From Candidatus Gastranaerophilales bacterium (GTDB lineage Bacteria; Cyanobacteriota; Vampirovibrionia; Gastranaerophilales; Gastranaerophilaceae): a stretch of DNA of 64,000 nucleotides. The notes under the pieces were generated by a model. The model had not been told where the DNA came from. It worked only from the letters and a program-made list of their open reading frames with translations, and ran no database searches. Positions within the stretch are counted from its first letter, which is position 1. The number at the start of each line of letters is the position of its first letter. Positions 1 through 8,381 of this stretch are shown here, in pieces. The DNA lies in assembly GCA_944324175.1 (NCBI GenBank), contig CALUVH010000006.1:1-64000 (forward strand), given 5' to 3'. The position numbers were made by a program, and so were the translations under genes.

Positions 1-3
1 AAA

Positions 4-80
4 TGGGGCGCCAGATGGGATTCGAACCCATGCATATCGGAACCACAATCCGAGGTCTTAACCGCTTGACGACTGGCGCC
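4..80 (-). tRNA. tRNA-His (anticodon GTG)
   Basis: The reverse strand folds into a full cloverleaf. The acceptor stem has 7 bp plus an extra G at -1 that pairs with C73, the histidine-specific identity element. The anticodon arm has stem TCGGA/TCCGA and loop TTGTGGT, giving anticodon GTG, which reads CAY codons. The T arm has stem ATGGG/CCCAT with loop TTCGAAT. The terminal CCA is encoded at positions 6-4. It lies downstream of rpaB on the same strand, after a terminator, and has its own -10-like box, so it is probably transcribed separately. Confidence 0.97.
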
Positions 81-96
81 ATACAACATCTACATG

Positions 97-102
97 ATTA
101 TA
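97..102 (-). promoter_or_regulatory. -10 box of tRNA-His
   Basis: The reverse strand reads TATAAT here, ending 16 nt before the mature tRNA 5' end. No convincing -35 is visible because a long T tract occupies that region on the minus strand. The assignment rests on the perfect -10 match and its position. Confidence 0.5.
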
Positions 103-137
103 ATATCATAAAAAAAAAAAATGTCTATATTTCAAAT

Positions 138-166
138 AAAAAAAACCGCCATTGCTGACGGTTTCC
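138..166 (-). terminator. Rho-independent terminator after rpaB
   Basis: On the minus strand AAACCG (164-159) pairs with CGGTTT (148-143) around a 10-nt loop and is followed by a run of T. It sits just downstream of the rpaB stop codon and separates rpaB from tRNA-His. The stem is short, so it may be modest in strength. Confidence 0.7.
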
Positions 167-188
167 CTTCATTACTTAATTCGCTATT

Positions 189-938
189 TTAACTTATTCT
201 TTGAAACATATATCCTATTCCACGTGCAGTCAATATCAACTCAGGATTAGCAGGATCAGCCTCAAGTTTTGAACGTAATCTTGATATATGAACATCTACA
301 ACTCTCGTATCTATTCTGTGATCCGGTGGATATGCCCATACATGCTGCAATATCTCATTTCTTGAAAATGCCTGTCCTGAATTATTTACCAATAATTCAA
401 GTAAACTGAATTCCATACCAGTTAATCTAATTCTTTCATTTTTTCTGAACACTTGACGACGAGCTGTATCAATTTTTATATTTCCAGTTGTTATAACATT
501 TTTGGTAACCTTACCGGTTGGGGCAATAGTTTCTCTGTTATTTGTTCTTCTCAAAACAGCCTTTACTCGAGCCTCCAACTCTTTTGGGGAGAATGGTTTT
601 ATAACATAATCATCTGCACCTAATTCCAAACCCGTTATACGTTCTGAAACATCTCCAAGCGCTGTCAAAATAATTATCGGAACATCCGCTGTCCTTCTTA
701 TTTCACGTGTAACTCCATAACCATCCATCTTTGGCATCATTACATCCAGCACTACCAAATCAGGATTATACTTATTAAATGCATTTACAGCTTCTTCTCC
801 ATCGGCTGCTGTATATACATCATAACCAACCATTTTTAATCTGGTCTCTAAAATTCTTCTGATACTAGCTTCATCATCCGCCAACAAAATCCTTTGACGA
901 TCATCTGTTTCATTAGTAACTTCAGTGTTCTCTGCCAT
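189..938 (-). CDS. rpaB: RpaB-like OmpR/PhoB-family response regulator
   Basis: This is a two-component response regulator and DNA-binding transcription factor of 249 aa. An N-terminal receiver domain (about residues 17-130) carries the acidic pair LLADDE, the phospho-acceptor Asp in LVVLDVMMPKMDG and the conserved Lys in VIKPFSPKELEAR. A C-terminal winged helix (about 150-248) contains RIRLTGMEFSLLELLV and DTRVVDVHISRLRSKLE. Several blocks, such as ASIRRILETRL and ELILTARGIGY, are close to cyanobacterial RpaB/Ycf27 as known from the family; in Cyanobacteria RpaB governs high-light and redox genes. No cognate kinase is adjacent. The start is supported by AAGGAAA ahead of ATG. It is transcribed alone, with a terminator behind it. 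Its targets in a non-photosynthetic cell cannot be inferred from here. Confidence 0.88.
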   Translation of the reverse strand: MAENTEVTNETDDRQRILLADDEASIRRILETRLKMVGYDVYTAADGEEAVNAFNKYNPDLVVLDVMMPKMDGYGVTREIRRTADVPIIILTALGDVSERITGLELGADDYVIKPFSPKELEARVKAVLRRTNNRETIAPTGKVTKNVITTGNIKIDTARRQVFRKNERIRLTGMEFSLLELLVNNSGQAFSRNEILQHVWAYPPDHRIDTRVVDVHISRLRSKLEADPANPELILTARGIGYMFQRIS

Positions 939-1123
939 AGTCTTTTCCTTATTAATTTAATAAAATTCTTACACCACCAAATACTTCTAAACAATTATTA
1001 CAAAATATTTCTTTATTTTAAATTTTTTGAATAATTATAACGATATATTAACCTAATTTCTCAAAAATTGCAAGCACTTTTTTGATTTTTTTTTGAAATT
1101 TTTGACTTTTTTTTAACTAAAAA

Positions 1124-1861
1124 TTACGCAAATTGAGAGTTTATAATGCTTTTAAACTTTTCTAAATCTTCCGCTGTATCAATACCAACAGGTATAAAAT
1201 CTACTACAGCTGTCTTAATTTTCATACCTGACTGCAATGCTCGCAACTGTTCCAAACTCTCTGACAACTCAAGCACTGACTGCGGTAATTCTGTCATTTT
1301 CAATAATGCATCACGCTTATAACCATAAATACCCAAATGTCCGTAAAATTTGGCATGACCTTCATTCCGTTCATAAGGAATTTTTGAACGTGAAAAATAA
1401 AGGGCATAACCTTCATTATCAATAACACATTTTACCTGATTCGGGTTTTCAATTTCTTTCTTATCGGTCAACACTCTTACTAATGTTGATATATCAGCTT
1501 TCTCATCATCTCTTACATTTTTTATAACTTCATCAATACTATCTGATTTTATCAAAGGTTCATCACCCTGTAAGTTAACAATATACTCGATTTCTGGATG
1601 TCTTTTCACTACCTCTGCTATTCTATCACTTCCACTATTGTGATGCTCAGATGTCATCTCCGCCTCAGCACCAAACATCAAGGCTGTATTATAAATGTCC
1701 TCATTATCTGTTGCAATTATAACCCTATCTGCAAAGCGCGCCTTGACAGCCTTTTCAAAAACCCACTGAATAATAGGCTTACCATTCACCACTATCAATG
1801 GTTTTCCCTTCAATCTGCTTGACCCATATCTTGCTGGTATTATTATTGCTGTCTGTCCCAT
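1124..1861 (-). CDS. kdsB: 3-deoxy-manno-octulosonate cytidylyltransferase
   Basis: KdsB activates KDO with CTP to give CMP-KDO for lipopolysaccharide inner-core assembly in the cytoplasm. The 245-aa length matches the family. The N-terminal nucleotide-binding signature IIIPARYGSSRLKGKPL is diagnostic, and later blocks NLQGDEPLI and YFSRSKIPYERN fit the KDO-transferase fold. AGGAG precedes the ATG. It follows prmA on the same strand after 35 nt and is probably the last gene of the accD-accA-prmA-kdsB unit. Its presence implies an LPS-type outer membrane. Confidence 0.95.
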   Translation of the reverse strand: MGQTAIIIPARYGSSRLKGKPLIVVNGKPIIQWVFEKAVKARFADRVIIATDNEDIYNTALMFGAEAEMTSEHHNSGSDRIAEVVKRHPEIEYIVNLQGDEPLIKSDSIDEVIKNVRDDEKADISTLVRVLTDKKEIENPNQVKCVIDNEGYALYFSRSKIPYERNEGHAKFYGHLGIYGYKRDALLKMTELPQSVLELSESLEQLRALQSGMKIKTAVVDFIPVGIDTAEDLEKFKSIINSQFA

Positions 1862-1896
1862 TGTATATTTCTCCTAATAACTAATCTTTCCTAAAT

Positions 1897-2796
1897 TTAT
1901 ATCCTTCTTACGACAAATGCAACCCACTGGTTCTGATGACATTCCTCAACTAATTCAAGTCCTTCACGTACTATGGCATCTAAAACAACCTGTTTTTTTT
2001 CATTCAAAATGCCACTCAACACCAAAACAGCCTCAGGTTTCATTAATTCCTTTAGATCACCCATTATTTCAGCCAAAACATTATGAAGAATATTAGCTAA
2101 AACGAAATCAAATTTTCGAGTAACTTTATCTGCTGTATTCAATTCAAAGAAACAATCTACTTGATTTTTTAATGCATTTTCTTTTGCGACATCTATAACT
2201 GTCTCATCATTATCACAGCCATACACATACGAAGCACCAAATTTCTTAGCACAAATAGCTAAAATACCTGACCCCATTCCTATATCTGCAACTTTTGCAT
2301 CTTTAGGCATATACTTTTCAATTGCACGCATACACAGCTGAGTCGTTGCATGAGTTCCCGTTCCAAAAGCACACCCCGGCTCCAAACGAATTATAATTTC
2401 TCCTTCTTGCCGTGCATAATCAAGCCAATCAGGCACTACAACAATTCTATCAGATACTCTGGTTATATTCCACTTCTCTTTCCACTTCTTGGACCAGTCT
2501 TGATTTTCACATTGAATTACCTTGCACTCAAAAGTACCAGTAGCTGAGTCGCTCAAACCTCTTGATATAAGAATATTTTTTATATTTTGTACCTCATCCG
2601 CTAATTCTTCCGGTGAGCGCTCATCCTTAATAAACACACGCAAAGTTCCTGAAGTTGTAGATACCATCTCTAGGTCCTTGTAAGTCTCCTCAGCGAGGAC
2701 AACCCCTTCACAGTCAAAGCTTTCAAAACAAATTTCTGACACAACATCCTCAATATCAGGATTAATTTTTATTTGTAATTCAATATAATCAGCCAT
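1897..2796 (-). CDS. prmA: Ribosomal protein L11 methyltransferase
   Basis: PrmA uses S-adenosylmethionine to methylate ribosomal protein L11. The 299-aa protein has an N-terminal substrate-recognition region and a C-terminal Rossmann-fold methyltransferase. Visible motifs are EPGCAFGTGTHATTQLC just before the catalytic domain, the SAM-binding loop VADIGMGSGILAI, and the NxLxxxL-type block LANILHNVL. The start codon shares one base with the accA stop codon (TAATG), indicating translational coupling within the acc unit. Confidence 0.95.
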   Translation of the reverse strand: MADYIELQIKINPDIEDVVSEICFESFDCEGVVLAEETYKDLEMVSTTSGTLRVFIKDERSPEELADEVQNIKNILISRGLSDSATGTFECKVIQCENQDWSKKWKEKWNITRVSDRIVVVPDWLDYARQEGEIIIRLEPGCAFGTGTHATTQLCMRAIEKYMPKDAKVADIGMGSGILAICAKKFGASYVYGCDNDETVIDVAKENALKNQVDCFFELNTADKVTRKFDFVLANILHNVLAEIMGDLKELMKPEAVLVLSGILNEKKQVVLDAIVREGLELVEECHQNQWVAFVVRRI

Positions 2797-3749
2797 TATC
2801 CTATAAAAGCACCCATTTTTCTAAATTTCTCATATCGCTTATTTTTTAATTCCGCAGGTGAATATGCAGATAGCTCTTCTAAGCTATCGAGTATAGTCTT
2901 TTTCATCTCTGCCGAAATTGCCTCATAATCGACATGAGCTCCGCCTAAAGGCTCTTTTATCTCTCCGTCAATTATTCCAAATTTTAACAAATCAGGTGCT
3001 GTAATTTTCAATGCATCTGCTGCATCACTAGCTTTTGATGCGTCACGCCATAGTATCGAAGCACATCCTTCAGGTGATATAACTGTATAATAAGCGTGCT
3101 CCAATAAAAAAACTTTATCTGCTACAGCTAAACCCAATGCACCTCCTGAGCAGCCTTCACCAGACACAATAGCAATCACAGGAACATTTAACTTTGCCAT
3201 ATCTCTTAAATTTATCGCAATTGCACGACCTTGATTTGTCTCTTCTGCACTGATACCTGGATATGCCCCCGGGGTATCAATTATTGTTACTATTGGAATA
3301 TTAAACTTACTTGCATGCCTAAAAAGCCTCAATGCTTTTTTATATCCTTGTGGTTGAGGCATGCCAAAGTTATACTCCAAATTTTCCTTGGTTGATTTAC
3401 CTTTCATTGTACCTATAATCATAACAGGTTTACCGTCAATTTTAGCCAAACCGCCAATTATTGCCCTATCATCCATACCTTCTCGATCACCATGCAATTC
3501 AACAAAATCTGTGCAAATATGGTTCACATAATCCAAAAAATTTGGTCTTTCTGGATGGCGAGCTATTTGTAATTTTTGTGAAGGTTTCAAATTAGCATAC
3601 AATTCACGTTTATAATCATCTGCTTGCTGTTCAAATGTTTCTATTTCTTTGTTTAAGTCCATGCCTGACTCCAAGCTTATCTTTTTTAATTCTTCAATTT
3701 TTTCCTGAATTTCTGCAATTGGTTTTTCAAAATCCAAAACTGCTGTCAT
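2796..3749 (-). CDS. accA: Acetyl-CoA carboxylase carboxyltransferase, alpha subunit
   Basis: AccA pairs with AccD to transfer the carboxyl group from carboxybiotin to acetyl-CoA, giving malonyl-CoA for fatty-acid synthesis. The 317-aa length is standard. The N terminus has the helical segment typical of AccA (LDFEKPIAEIQEKIEEL). The core carries ELHGDREGMDD, TPGAYPGISAEETNQGRAIA and SGEGCSGGALGL, which include the crotonase-type oxyanion-hole glycines. AGAGGT precedes the ATG. It lies 23 nt after accD and overlaps prmA by one base, so the four genes look like one operon. Biotin carboxylase and BCCP genes are not in this window. Confidence 0.97.
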   Translation of the reverse strand: MTAVLDFEKPIAEIQEKIEELKKISLESGMDLNKEIETFEQQADDYKRELYANLKPSQKLQIARHPERPNFLDYVNHICTDFVELHGDREGMDDRAIIGGLAKIDGKPVMIIGTMKGKSTKENLEYNFGMPQPQGYKKALRLFRHASKFNIPIVTIIDTPGAYPGISAEETNQGRAIAINLRDMAKLNVPVIAIVSGEGCSGGALGLAVADKVFLLEHAYYTVISPEGCASILWRDASKASDAADALKITAPDLLKFGIIDGEIKEPLGGAHVDYEAISAEMKKTILDSLEELSAYSPAELKNKRYEKFRKMGAFIG

Positions 3750-3772
3750 GATTAAATACCTCTTTTAAAATT

Positions 3773-4645
3773 CTAATCCTGTTTTTCATGCATCGAAAGT
3801 ATATTTGACAATACCTTACGCAAGTCTTTTCTTGCAGATACGACATCAACTTGACCGTATTTCATCAAATATTCTGCTGTTTGGAAATCTGATGGTAGTT
3901 TTTGTCTTATCGTCTGCTCAATTACACGGCGACCTGCGAAACCTATTCTTGCACCTTGCTCTGCAACAATTATATCACCGAGCATTCCAAAGCTGGCTGT
4001 AACGCCGCCAAATGTAGGTTCAGTCAATAAATTTATATACAACAATCCTTCATCATCAAGCCTTGAGCAAGCACAAGAAGTTTTCGCCATCTGCATAAGA
4101 CTTAATGCACTTTCCTGCATTCTTGCACCACCTGAAGAAGTGATTACTATAACAGGAAGTCTTAACTCGATAGCTTTTTCTATAATACGAGTAACCTTTT
4201 CTCCTACAACACTACCCATAGAACCGCCCATGAAATCAAAATCCATTATGGCTGTAGCAAACTTATGACCTTCAATTGAAGCTAATCCAGTAACAACCGC
4301 GTCATTCAAGCCTGTCTTACCCTGAGCTCTTTCTAATCTATCTACATAAGGTTCAGTATCAATAAATTCCAGAGGATCAGTCGGTCTAATTTCAGAATAG
4401 AGTTCTTCAAAGGAACCATCATCAAACAACTGAGCAATTCTTCTCCTTGCATTTATCCTAAAATGATAATCGCACACTGGGCACACCATCATATTATCTT
4501 CCAAGTCTTTTTTTAACAACTGTGCATCACAGTGTACACATTTTGTCCAAAGGTTAGGATCCATATCAACTTCAACACGAGCCTCCATTGCTCTGCGCTG
4601 TATTTGAGCTTCTTTTCTCTTTTCAAACCAATCTTGAATTGTCAT
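3773..4645 (-). CDS. accD: Acetyl-CoA carboxylase carboxyltransferase, beta subunit
   Basis: AccD is the zinc-ribbon subunit of the carboxyltransferase that makes malonyl-CoA with AccA. The 290-aa protein begins with a four-cysteine zinc ribbon, CVHCDAQLL followed about 13 residues later by CPVCDYHF. The crotonase-like core contains GGARMQESALSLMQMAKT and EPTFGGVTASFGMLGDI. AGGGAT precedes the ATG. It is the first gene of the accD-accA-prmA-kdsB unit, with about 90 nt of AT-rich spacer separating it from the upstream protease gene. Confidence 0.97.
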   Translation of the reverse strand: MTIQDWFEKRKEAQIQRRAMEARVEVDMDPNLWTKCVHCDAQLLKKDLEDNMMVCPVCDYHFRINARRRIAQLFDDGSFEELYSEIRPTDPLEFIDTEPYVDRLERAQGKTGLNDAVVTGLASIEGHKFATAIMDFDFMGGSMGSVVGEKVTRIIEKAIELRLPVIVITSSGGARMQESALSLMQMAKTSCACSRLDDEGLLYINLLTEPTFGGVTASFGMLGDIIVAEQGARIGFAGRRVIEQTIRQKLPSDFQTAEYLMKYGQVDVVSARKDLRKVLSNILSMHEKQD

Positions 4646-4735
4646 ATCTTTTATCCCTATTAAATAATCAAATTTAAGTAAATTACAATATAATACACCT
4701 TGATTATACTCTAAAAATAAAACTTGGCAACACTG

Positions 4736-5518
4736 TTAATCCGACTTAGGCTTATTTACAAAAAATCTACGCATATCTTCAGATATTTTAATATTTTGTA
4801 AAGACATATGATACTTACGTAGCAGGGCAATTTTTTCCTGCTCATCCAAAAGATCTCTTTGTGGGGTTTTTACGCTATCTTTAACTTTTTCAAACTCTGT
4901 TTTTGATGTCTTACTCATTATTTTTGCCACAATTTCATCCAAATCACTTCCACCAACTCCATACTTTGAAGCAATTTCTGATACCGAAGCGCCTTGAGGC
5001 ATATTATACAACCATTTCAACGTCAGCTTATCACCTTTTGAAATATTTATAATTCCTTTTTGGTGAGGCGTATACATAATATCTTGTTTATTTTTACTAT
5101 GTCCAAGTCCTAATGCATGCCCAATTTCATGCAAAATAGTATGATATACTTCATTTTCATCCATATAAGCACTATGAACTAATCCTTCAGTTAAACCAAT
5201 TGAGACTTCTGCTCCATATAACCTGTTTGAAGCATCATAACTAAAATAACAAAAACCCAATGCCTTTCTTTCTACGCGTTTCCAATCAATATTTACATTA
5301 CTTTCAAGCAAAGTTTGAACTACTTGAAATTTAACACGCCCTTCAGAAGCACTTTGCCACTCATTGAGTGCATTTCTTACCATTTGATTATAACGGTAAT
5401 CCTGCCCCTGCTTCGAATAAAACTTCATAGGAGCAATATATACCTTTAACGGCATAAAAGTCCAACGCATCAATCTTCCGTTTTTTAATGATTCATTCAA
5501 GTAAGTGTGTTTTTGCAT
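4736..5518 (-). CDS. Matrixin-like zinc metalloprotease without signal peptide
   Basis: This is a probable zinc endopeptidase of the metzincin clan (M10-like). With the ATG at 5518 the protein is 260 aa. The zinc site HEIGHALGLGH (about residues 130-140) matches HExxHxxGxxH exactly, and DIMY about six residues later supplies a Met-turn. An N-terminal segment (NALNEWQSASEGRVKF) resembles the first strand-helix of matrixin catalytic domains. The C-terminal 90 residues are charged, lack recognised motifs and contain a short SEIASKYGV helix-turn-helix-like piece. There is no signal peptide or membrane segment. An upstream ATG at 5557 is in frame, but 5518 is preferred because a TATACAAT box ends exactly 6 nt before it. 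The substrate is unknown. Confidence 0.8.
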   Translation of the reverse strand: MQKHTYLNESLKNGRLMRWTFMPLKVYIAPMKFYSKQGQDYRYNQMVRNALNEWQSASEGRVKFQVVQTLLESNVNIDWKRVERKALGFCYFSYDASNRLYGAEVSIGLTEGLVHSAYMDENEVYHTILHEIGHALGLGHSKNKQDIMYTPHQKGIINISKGDKLTLKWLYNMPQGASVSEIASKYGVGGSDLDEIVAKIMSKTSKTEFEKVKDSVKTPQRDLLDEQEKIALLRKYHMSLQNIKISEDMRRFFVNKPKSD

Positions 5519-5530
5519 ATTTTTATTGTA
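5519..5530 (-). promoter_or_regulatory. -10 box giving a probable leaderless protease mRNA
   Basis: The minus strand reads TATACAAT, then AAAAAT, then ATG at 5518. The 6-nt gap places the expected transcription start at or next to the A of ATG, and no Shine-Dalgarno sequence is present. No good -35 is seen at 16-18 nt. The opposite strand reads TATACT at 5529-5534, which could alternatively serve ybaB. Confidence 0.45.
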
Positions 5531-5598
5531 TACTAAAAACATACGAATTTCTATCATGTCAAGAGCATGTAATACCAGATTATGGAGGATTATAAGAA

Positions 5599-5931
5599 AT
5601 GAACATTATGCAAATGATGAAACAGGCTCAAAATTTACAAAAAAAACTCAAAGATACCCAAGCTGAACTTGCAAACATTGAAATCACAGGAGAAGCTGCA
5701 GGTGGTGCTGTAAGAGTAGTTTGTGACGGACAAGGAAAATTTAAATCTATCAAATTAACAGCAGAAGCGGTTAATTCCGAAAATCCTTCTTCTGTCGACA
5801 CAGAATCTATTGAAATGCTTGAAGATATTATAACTTCAGCTATTCAACAGGCAAGTGAAAAAGCTACTAAACAAATGGAAGAAAAAATGAAAGCTGTTAC
5901 AGGTGGATTAAATATTCCGGGATTGTTCTAA
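5599..5931 (+). CDS. ybaB: YbaB/EbfC nucleoid-associated protein
   Basis: This is a small DNA-binding protein of the YbaB/EbfC family (110 aa), which forms dimers that bind DNA and is commonly encoded beside recR. The sequence shows the family's N-terminal helix (NIMQMMKQAQNLQKKLKDTQ), the GEAAGGAVRVVCDGQGK strand region and the terminal GLNIPGLF. GGAGG lies about 12 nt ahead of the ATG. The stop overlaps the recR start (TAATG), the classical ybaB-recR coupling. Confidence 0.95.
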   Translation: MNIMQMMKQAQNLQKKLKDTQAELANIEITGEAAGGAVRVVCDGQGKFKSIKLTAEAVNSENPSSVDTESIEMLEDIITSAIQQASEKATKQMEEKMKAVTGGLNIPGLF

Positions 5932-6527
5932 TGATTTATCCAAAATCAATAGCAGCTTTAATTGAGCATTTTCAAAAATTTCCTTCTGTAGGTCCAAAGT
6001 CAGCTCAACGCATGGCATTTTATCTGCTAAGAATGCCTATGAGTGAGGTGCAAAAGTTTGCTCAAAGCATAATCGATGCCAAACAAAACACACACACTTG
6101 TGATATTTGTTTTAATCTATCATCAACCAGTCCTTGCGAAATTTGCCAATCGACCAAAAGAGATAGATCGACGATATGTGTTGTCGCAGAGACAAAAGAT
6201 CTTATCGCTATTGAAAAAACAAACGAATACAAAGGATTATATCACGTATTGCAAGGGTTAATTTCACCGATGGACGGTATTGGCGCAGATGATATCAGAA
6301 TAAAAGAATTACTTAACCGCCTTACAAATGAAGAAGTCAAAGAAATAATACTAGCCCTAAGTCCTTCTGTCGAAGGCGAGGCAACAAGTCTTTATTTAAG
6401 CAAATTGATAAGACCTTTTGGTGTAAAAATTTCTCGTATAGCATTTGGATTACCTGTAGGTTCAGATCTTGAATATGCCGATGAAATAACTATTGCAAAA
6501 GCTATTGAAGGCAGACGTGAAGTGTAA
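5931..6527 (+). CDS. recR: Recombination mediator RecR
   Basis: RecR acts with RecO and RecF to load RecA on gapped DNA. The 198-aa protein has the standard order: an N-terminal helix-hairpin-helix (FQKFPSVGPKSAQRMAFYLL), a four-cysteine zinc finger (CDICFNLSSTSPCEIC), a TOPRIM domain (ICVVAETKDLIAIEKT onward) and a C-terminal Walker-B-like segment with the family block ALSPSVEGEATSLYL. The start codon overlaps the ybaB stop by one base. Confidence 0.97.
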   Translation: MIYPKSIAALIEHFQKFPSVGPKSAQRMAFYLLRMPMSEVQKFAQSIIDAKQNTHTCDICFNLSSTSPCEICQSTKRDRSTICVVAETKDLIAIEKTNEYKGLYHVLQGLISPMDGIGADDIRIKELLNRLTNEEVKEIILALSPSVEGEATSLYLSKLIRPFGVKISRIAFGLPVGSDLEYADEITIAKAIEGRREV

Positions 6528-6554
6528 TTTTTTACGCACTGCCCTATTAACTTA

Positions 6555-6589
6555 TTGATACACAATCAATTAAGAGATATACTTTTTTT
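6555..6589 (+). promoter_or_regulatory. Promoter of the OppF-like gene, leaderless type
   Basis: TTGATA (6555-6560), a 17-nt spacer and TATACT (6578-6583) form a near-consensus housekeeping promoter. The -10 box is followed by six T residues and then the ATG at 6590. The predicted transcript start coincides with the start codon, so there is no room for a ribosome binding site. Confidence 0.75.
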
Positions 6590-7552
6590 ATGAGTCTGAT
6601 AAATGTTAAAAATTTATATGTTGAGTACCTAGCTGACAAGGGAATTTTAGGCAAAAAAACGAGTGTCCATGCGGTAAATGGGGTAACTTTGGAAATCAAG
6701 CAAGGAGAAATAATTGCCGTCGCAGGAGAGTCAGGCTGTGGAAAATCTACACTCGCAAAAGCCATCATGAAACTTGAAAAAATCAAACACGGCGAAATTT
6801 CTTTTGATGGCAAAAACATTCATTCAATGAACAAAAAGGAATTAAAAGAGTTCAGAAAAAAAGTACAAATGATATTTCAAAATCCATATTCCAGTCTGGA
6901 CCCCAAAATGAAAATTATTGATACTTTGAAAGAACCACTCGTTATAAATACAAAACTGTCAAACCAAGAAATAACCCAAATTATACAAGAAAAACTAGAA
7001 ATGGTCGGACTGGACAAAAGCTGTCTTGAACTGTATCCACATGAATTTTCAGGAGGACAACGCCAACGTATAGCAATAGCCCGAGCTCTCGTTCTTAACC
7101 CTGATTTTATAATTGCTGATGAACCCGTAAGTGCTCTAGATGTTAGTATTCAAGCTCAAATTATAAATCTTATAAAAGAATTAAAAGAAAAGTGTAACAT
7201 AACATTTTTGCTTATAACTCATGATATGAGCGTTATAAAATATCTTGCTGATCGCGTAGCTGTAATGTATCTCGGGGAAATTGTAGAGCTGGGAAACACT
7301 TTAAGTATATTTAATAACCCTAAACACCCATATACAAAGGCATTGTTAAATGCAGTACCAAATTTTAATAAAAAGCTTCAAGCTAATATGCTTAAAGGAG
7401 AATTACCGTCTCCTGAAAATCTGCCTTCAGGTTGCAAATTTCACACTAGATGTCCAAACTTTATGCCAATATGTGAGTGTAATATTCCTCCTGTCACAGC
7501 TCTCACTGAAAGACACAATGTTAAGTGTTTTTTATATAGTAATAAAGAATAA
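6590..7552 (+). CDS. OppF/DppF-type ABC transporter ATP-binding protein
   Basis: This is an ATPase subunit of a peptide/nickel-type ABC importer (320 aa). It has Walker A GESGCGKST (46-54), the Q-loop at Gln97, signature FSGGQ (153-157), Walker B FIIADEP (173-179) and H-loop His211. The C-terminal oligo_HPY extension includes HPYTKALLNAVP and a cysteine cluster at 282, 288, 295, 297 and 313, which is characteristic of OppF/DppF rather than other ABC families. No permease, binding protein or OppD partner is adjacent, so the rest of the transporter must lie elsewhere. Translation appears to start on a leaderless mRNA. Confidence 0.88.
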   Translation: MSLINVKNLYVEYLADKGILGKKTSVHAVNGVTLEIKQGEIIAVAGESGCGKSTLAKAIMKLEKIKHGEISFDGKNIHSMNKKELKEFRKKVQMIFQNPYSSLDPKMKIIDTLKEPLVINTKLSNQEITQIIQEKLEMVGLDKSCLELYPHEFSGGQRQRIAIARALVLNPDFIIADEPVSALDVSIQAQIINLIKELKEKCNITFLLITHDMSVIKYLADRVAVMYLGEIVELGNTLSIFNNPKHPYTKALLNAVPNFNKKLQANMLKGELPSPENLPSGCKFHTRCPNFMPICECNIPPVTALTERHNVKCFLYSNKE

Positions 7553-7585
7553 GCAATTTTTTTTATTCAGGGATTTTAACCAAGT

Positions 7586-8374
7586 ATGCTAGGAATAATT
7601 AGAAATAAAATGATTGCCCCACTCCCACTTGCACAAGGTTCATTTCCTGAGAGAATGAAACGTTCAAGGGAACTTAACAATGCGTTTTTCGAAGAAATAA
7701 AAGACTCTTTCACCCATCGTGAAATTGATCCTAAAAACTTTCTTAAAAAACTAAAAAAGATAATCCCAGAAAATATAAAAGCAAAAGTCATAGATCTTGC
7801 AGACATTGAAGATGAGAAAAAACCTTCAATATACTTTGATATTAATTCCAGAAAAAGATTTTCCGGTTATAAAATAATTTTACCATTTAACCGATGGTCG
7901 AAAAAAATAGAATTAAGCAAGACTTCAACGTTTATGCACGAAACTCAGCATCTATTCGATTTTATGCTAAATCCCAAAATTATAAAAAGACGAATAAATT
8001 TGGTAAATAATTCAAATTCGCCCTCTGAAAGTCTTGATTACTACATAAATGAAATTTATATATCCAAAAATTTTAACAAAAAGAAACTGAAAAATTTTTT
8101 AAAGCAAAAAACACCAAATGAACAAATAGACTTTTTACAATTTTGCAGGTATCAACTACTAACCGAGCAAAATGCTTATAAACACAGCAATCCCTATCAA
8201 AGAAAAATTGAAAAGATCTATAAAAAAGAAATTAACTACAATGCAGACTTAACTAAATACGGAGCATTTCAATTCACGAAAAAAATTAAGTACATCGAAA
8301 ATTTATTATCTGGAATAATACAGTGTCAAAGAGAACAACACAAAATAAGATATAGTAAAAATTCTGTGCTATAA
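7586..8374 (+). CDS. Orphan protein with a zincin-like HETQH motif
   Basis: I do not recognise the family. The product is 262 aa, very basic and rich in Lys, Asn and Ile, with no signal peptide or membrane helix. It contains STFMHETQHLFDF around residues 116-128, a match to the HExxH zinc-protease motif, and an acidic LLTEQNAY about 70 residues later that could supply the third (Glu) ligand as in gluzincins. This is inference from motifs only. AGGGA about 12 nt before the ATG is a possible ribosome binding site. The smpB promoter lies inside its last codons. Confidence 0.6.
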   Translation: MLGIIRNKMIAPLPLAQGSFPERMKRSRELNNAFFEEIKDSFTHREIDPKNFLKKLKKIIPENIKAKVIDLADIEDEKKPSIYFDINSRKRFSGYKIILPFNRWSKKIELSKTSTFMHETQHLFDFMLNPKIIKRRINLVNNSNSPSESLDYYINEIYISKNFNKKKLKNFLKQKTPNEQIDFLQFCRYQLLTEQNAYKHSNPYQRKIEKIYKKEINYNADLTKYGAFQFTKKIKYIENLLSGIIQCQREQHKIRYSKNSVL

Positions 8375-8381
8375 TCAATTT
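8367..8381 (+). promoter_or_regulatory. Extended -10 promoter of smpB, leaderless type
   Basis: TGCTATAAT (8367-8375) is a perfect extended -10. It is followed by CAATTT and then the smpB ATG at 8382. The 6-nt gap predicts transcription starting at the start codon. The box overlaps the stop codon of the upstream gene. No -35 is evident, which is normal for extended -10 promoters. Confidence 0.75.

Noticed and set aside
110-121. Twelve-base A run next to tRNA-His as a regulatory tract
   Set aside because: It is a simple homopolymer in an AT-rich spacer with no partner structure; only the adjacent -10 box is supported.
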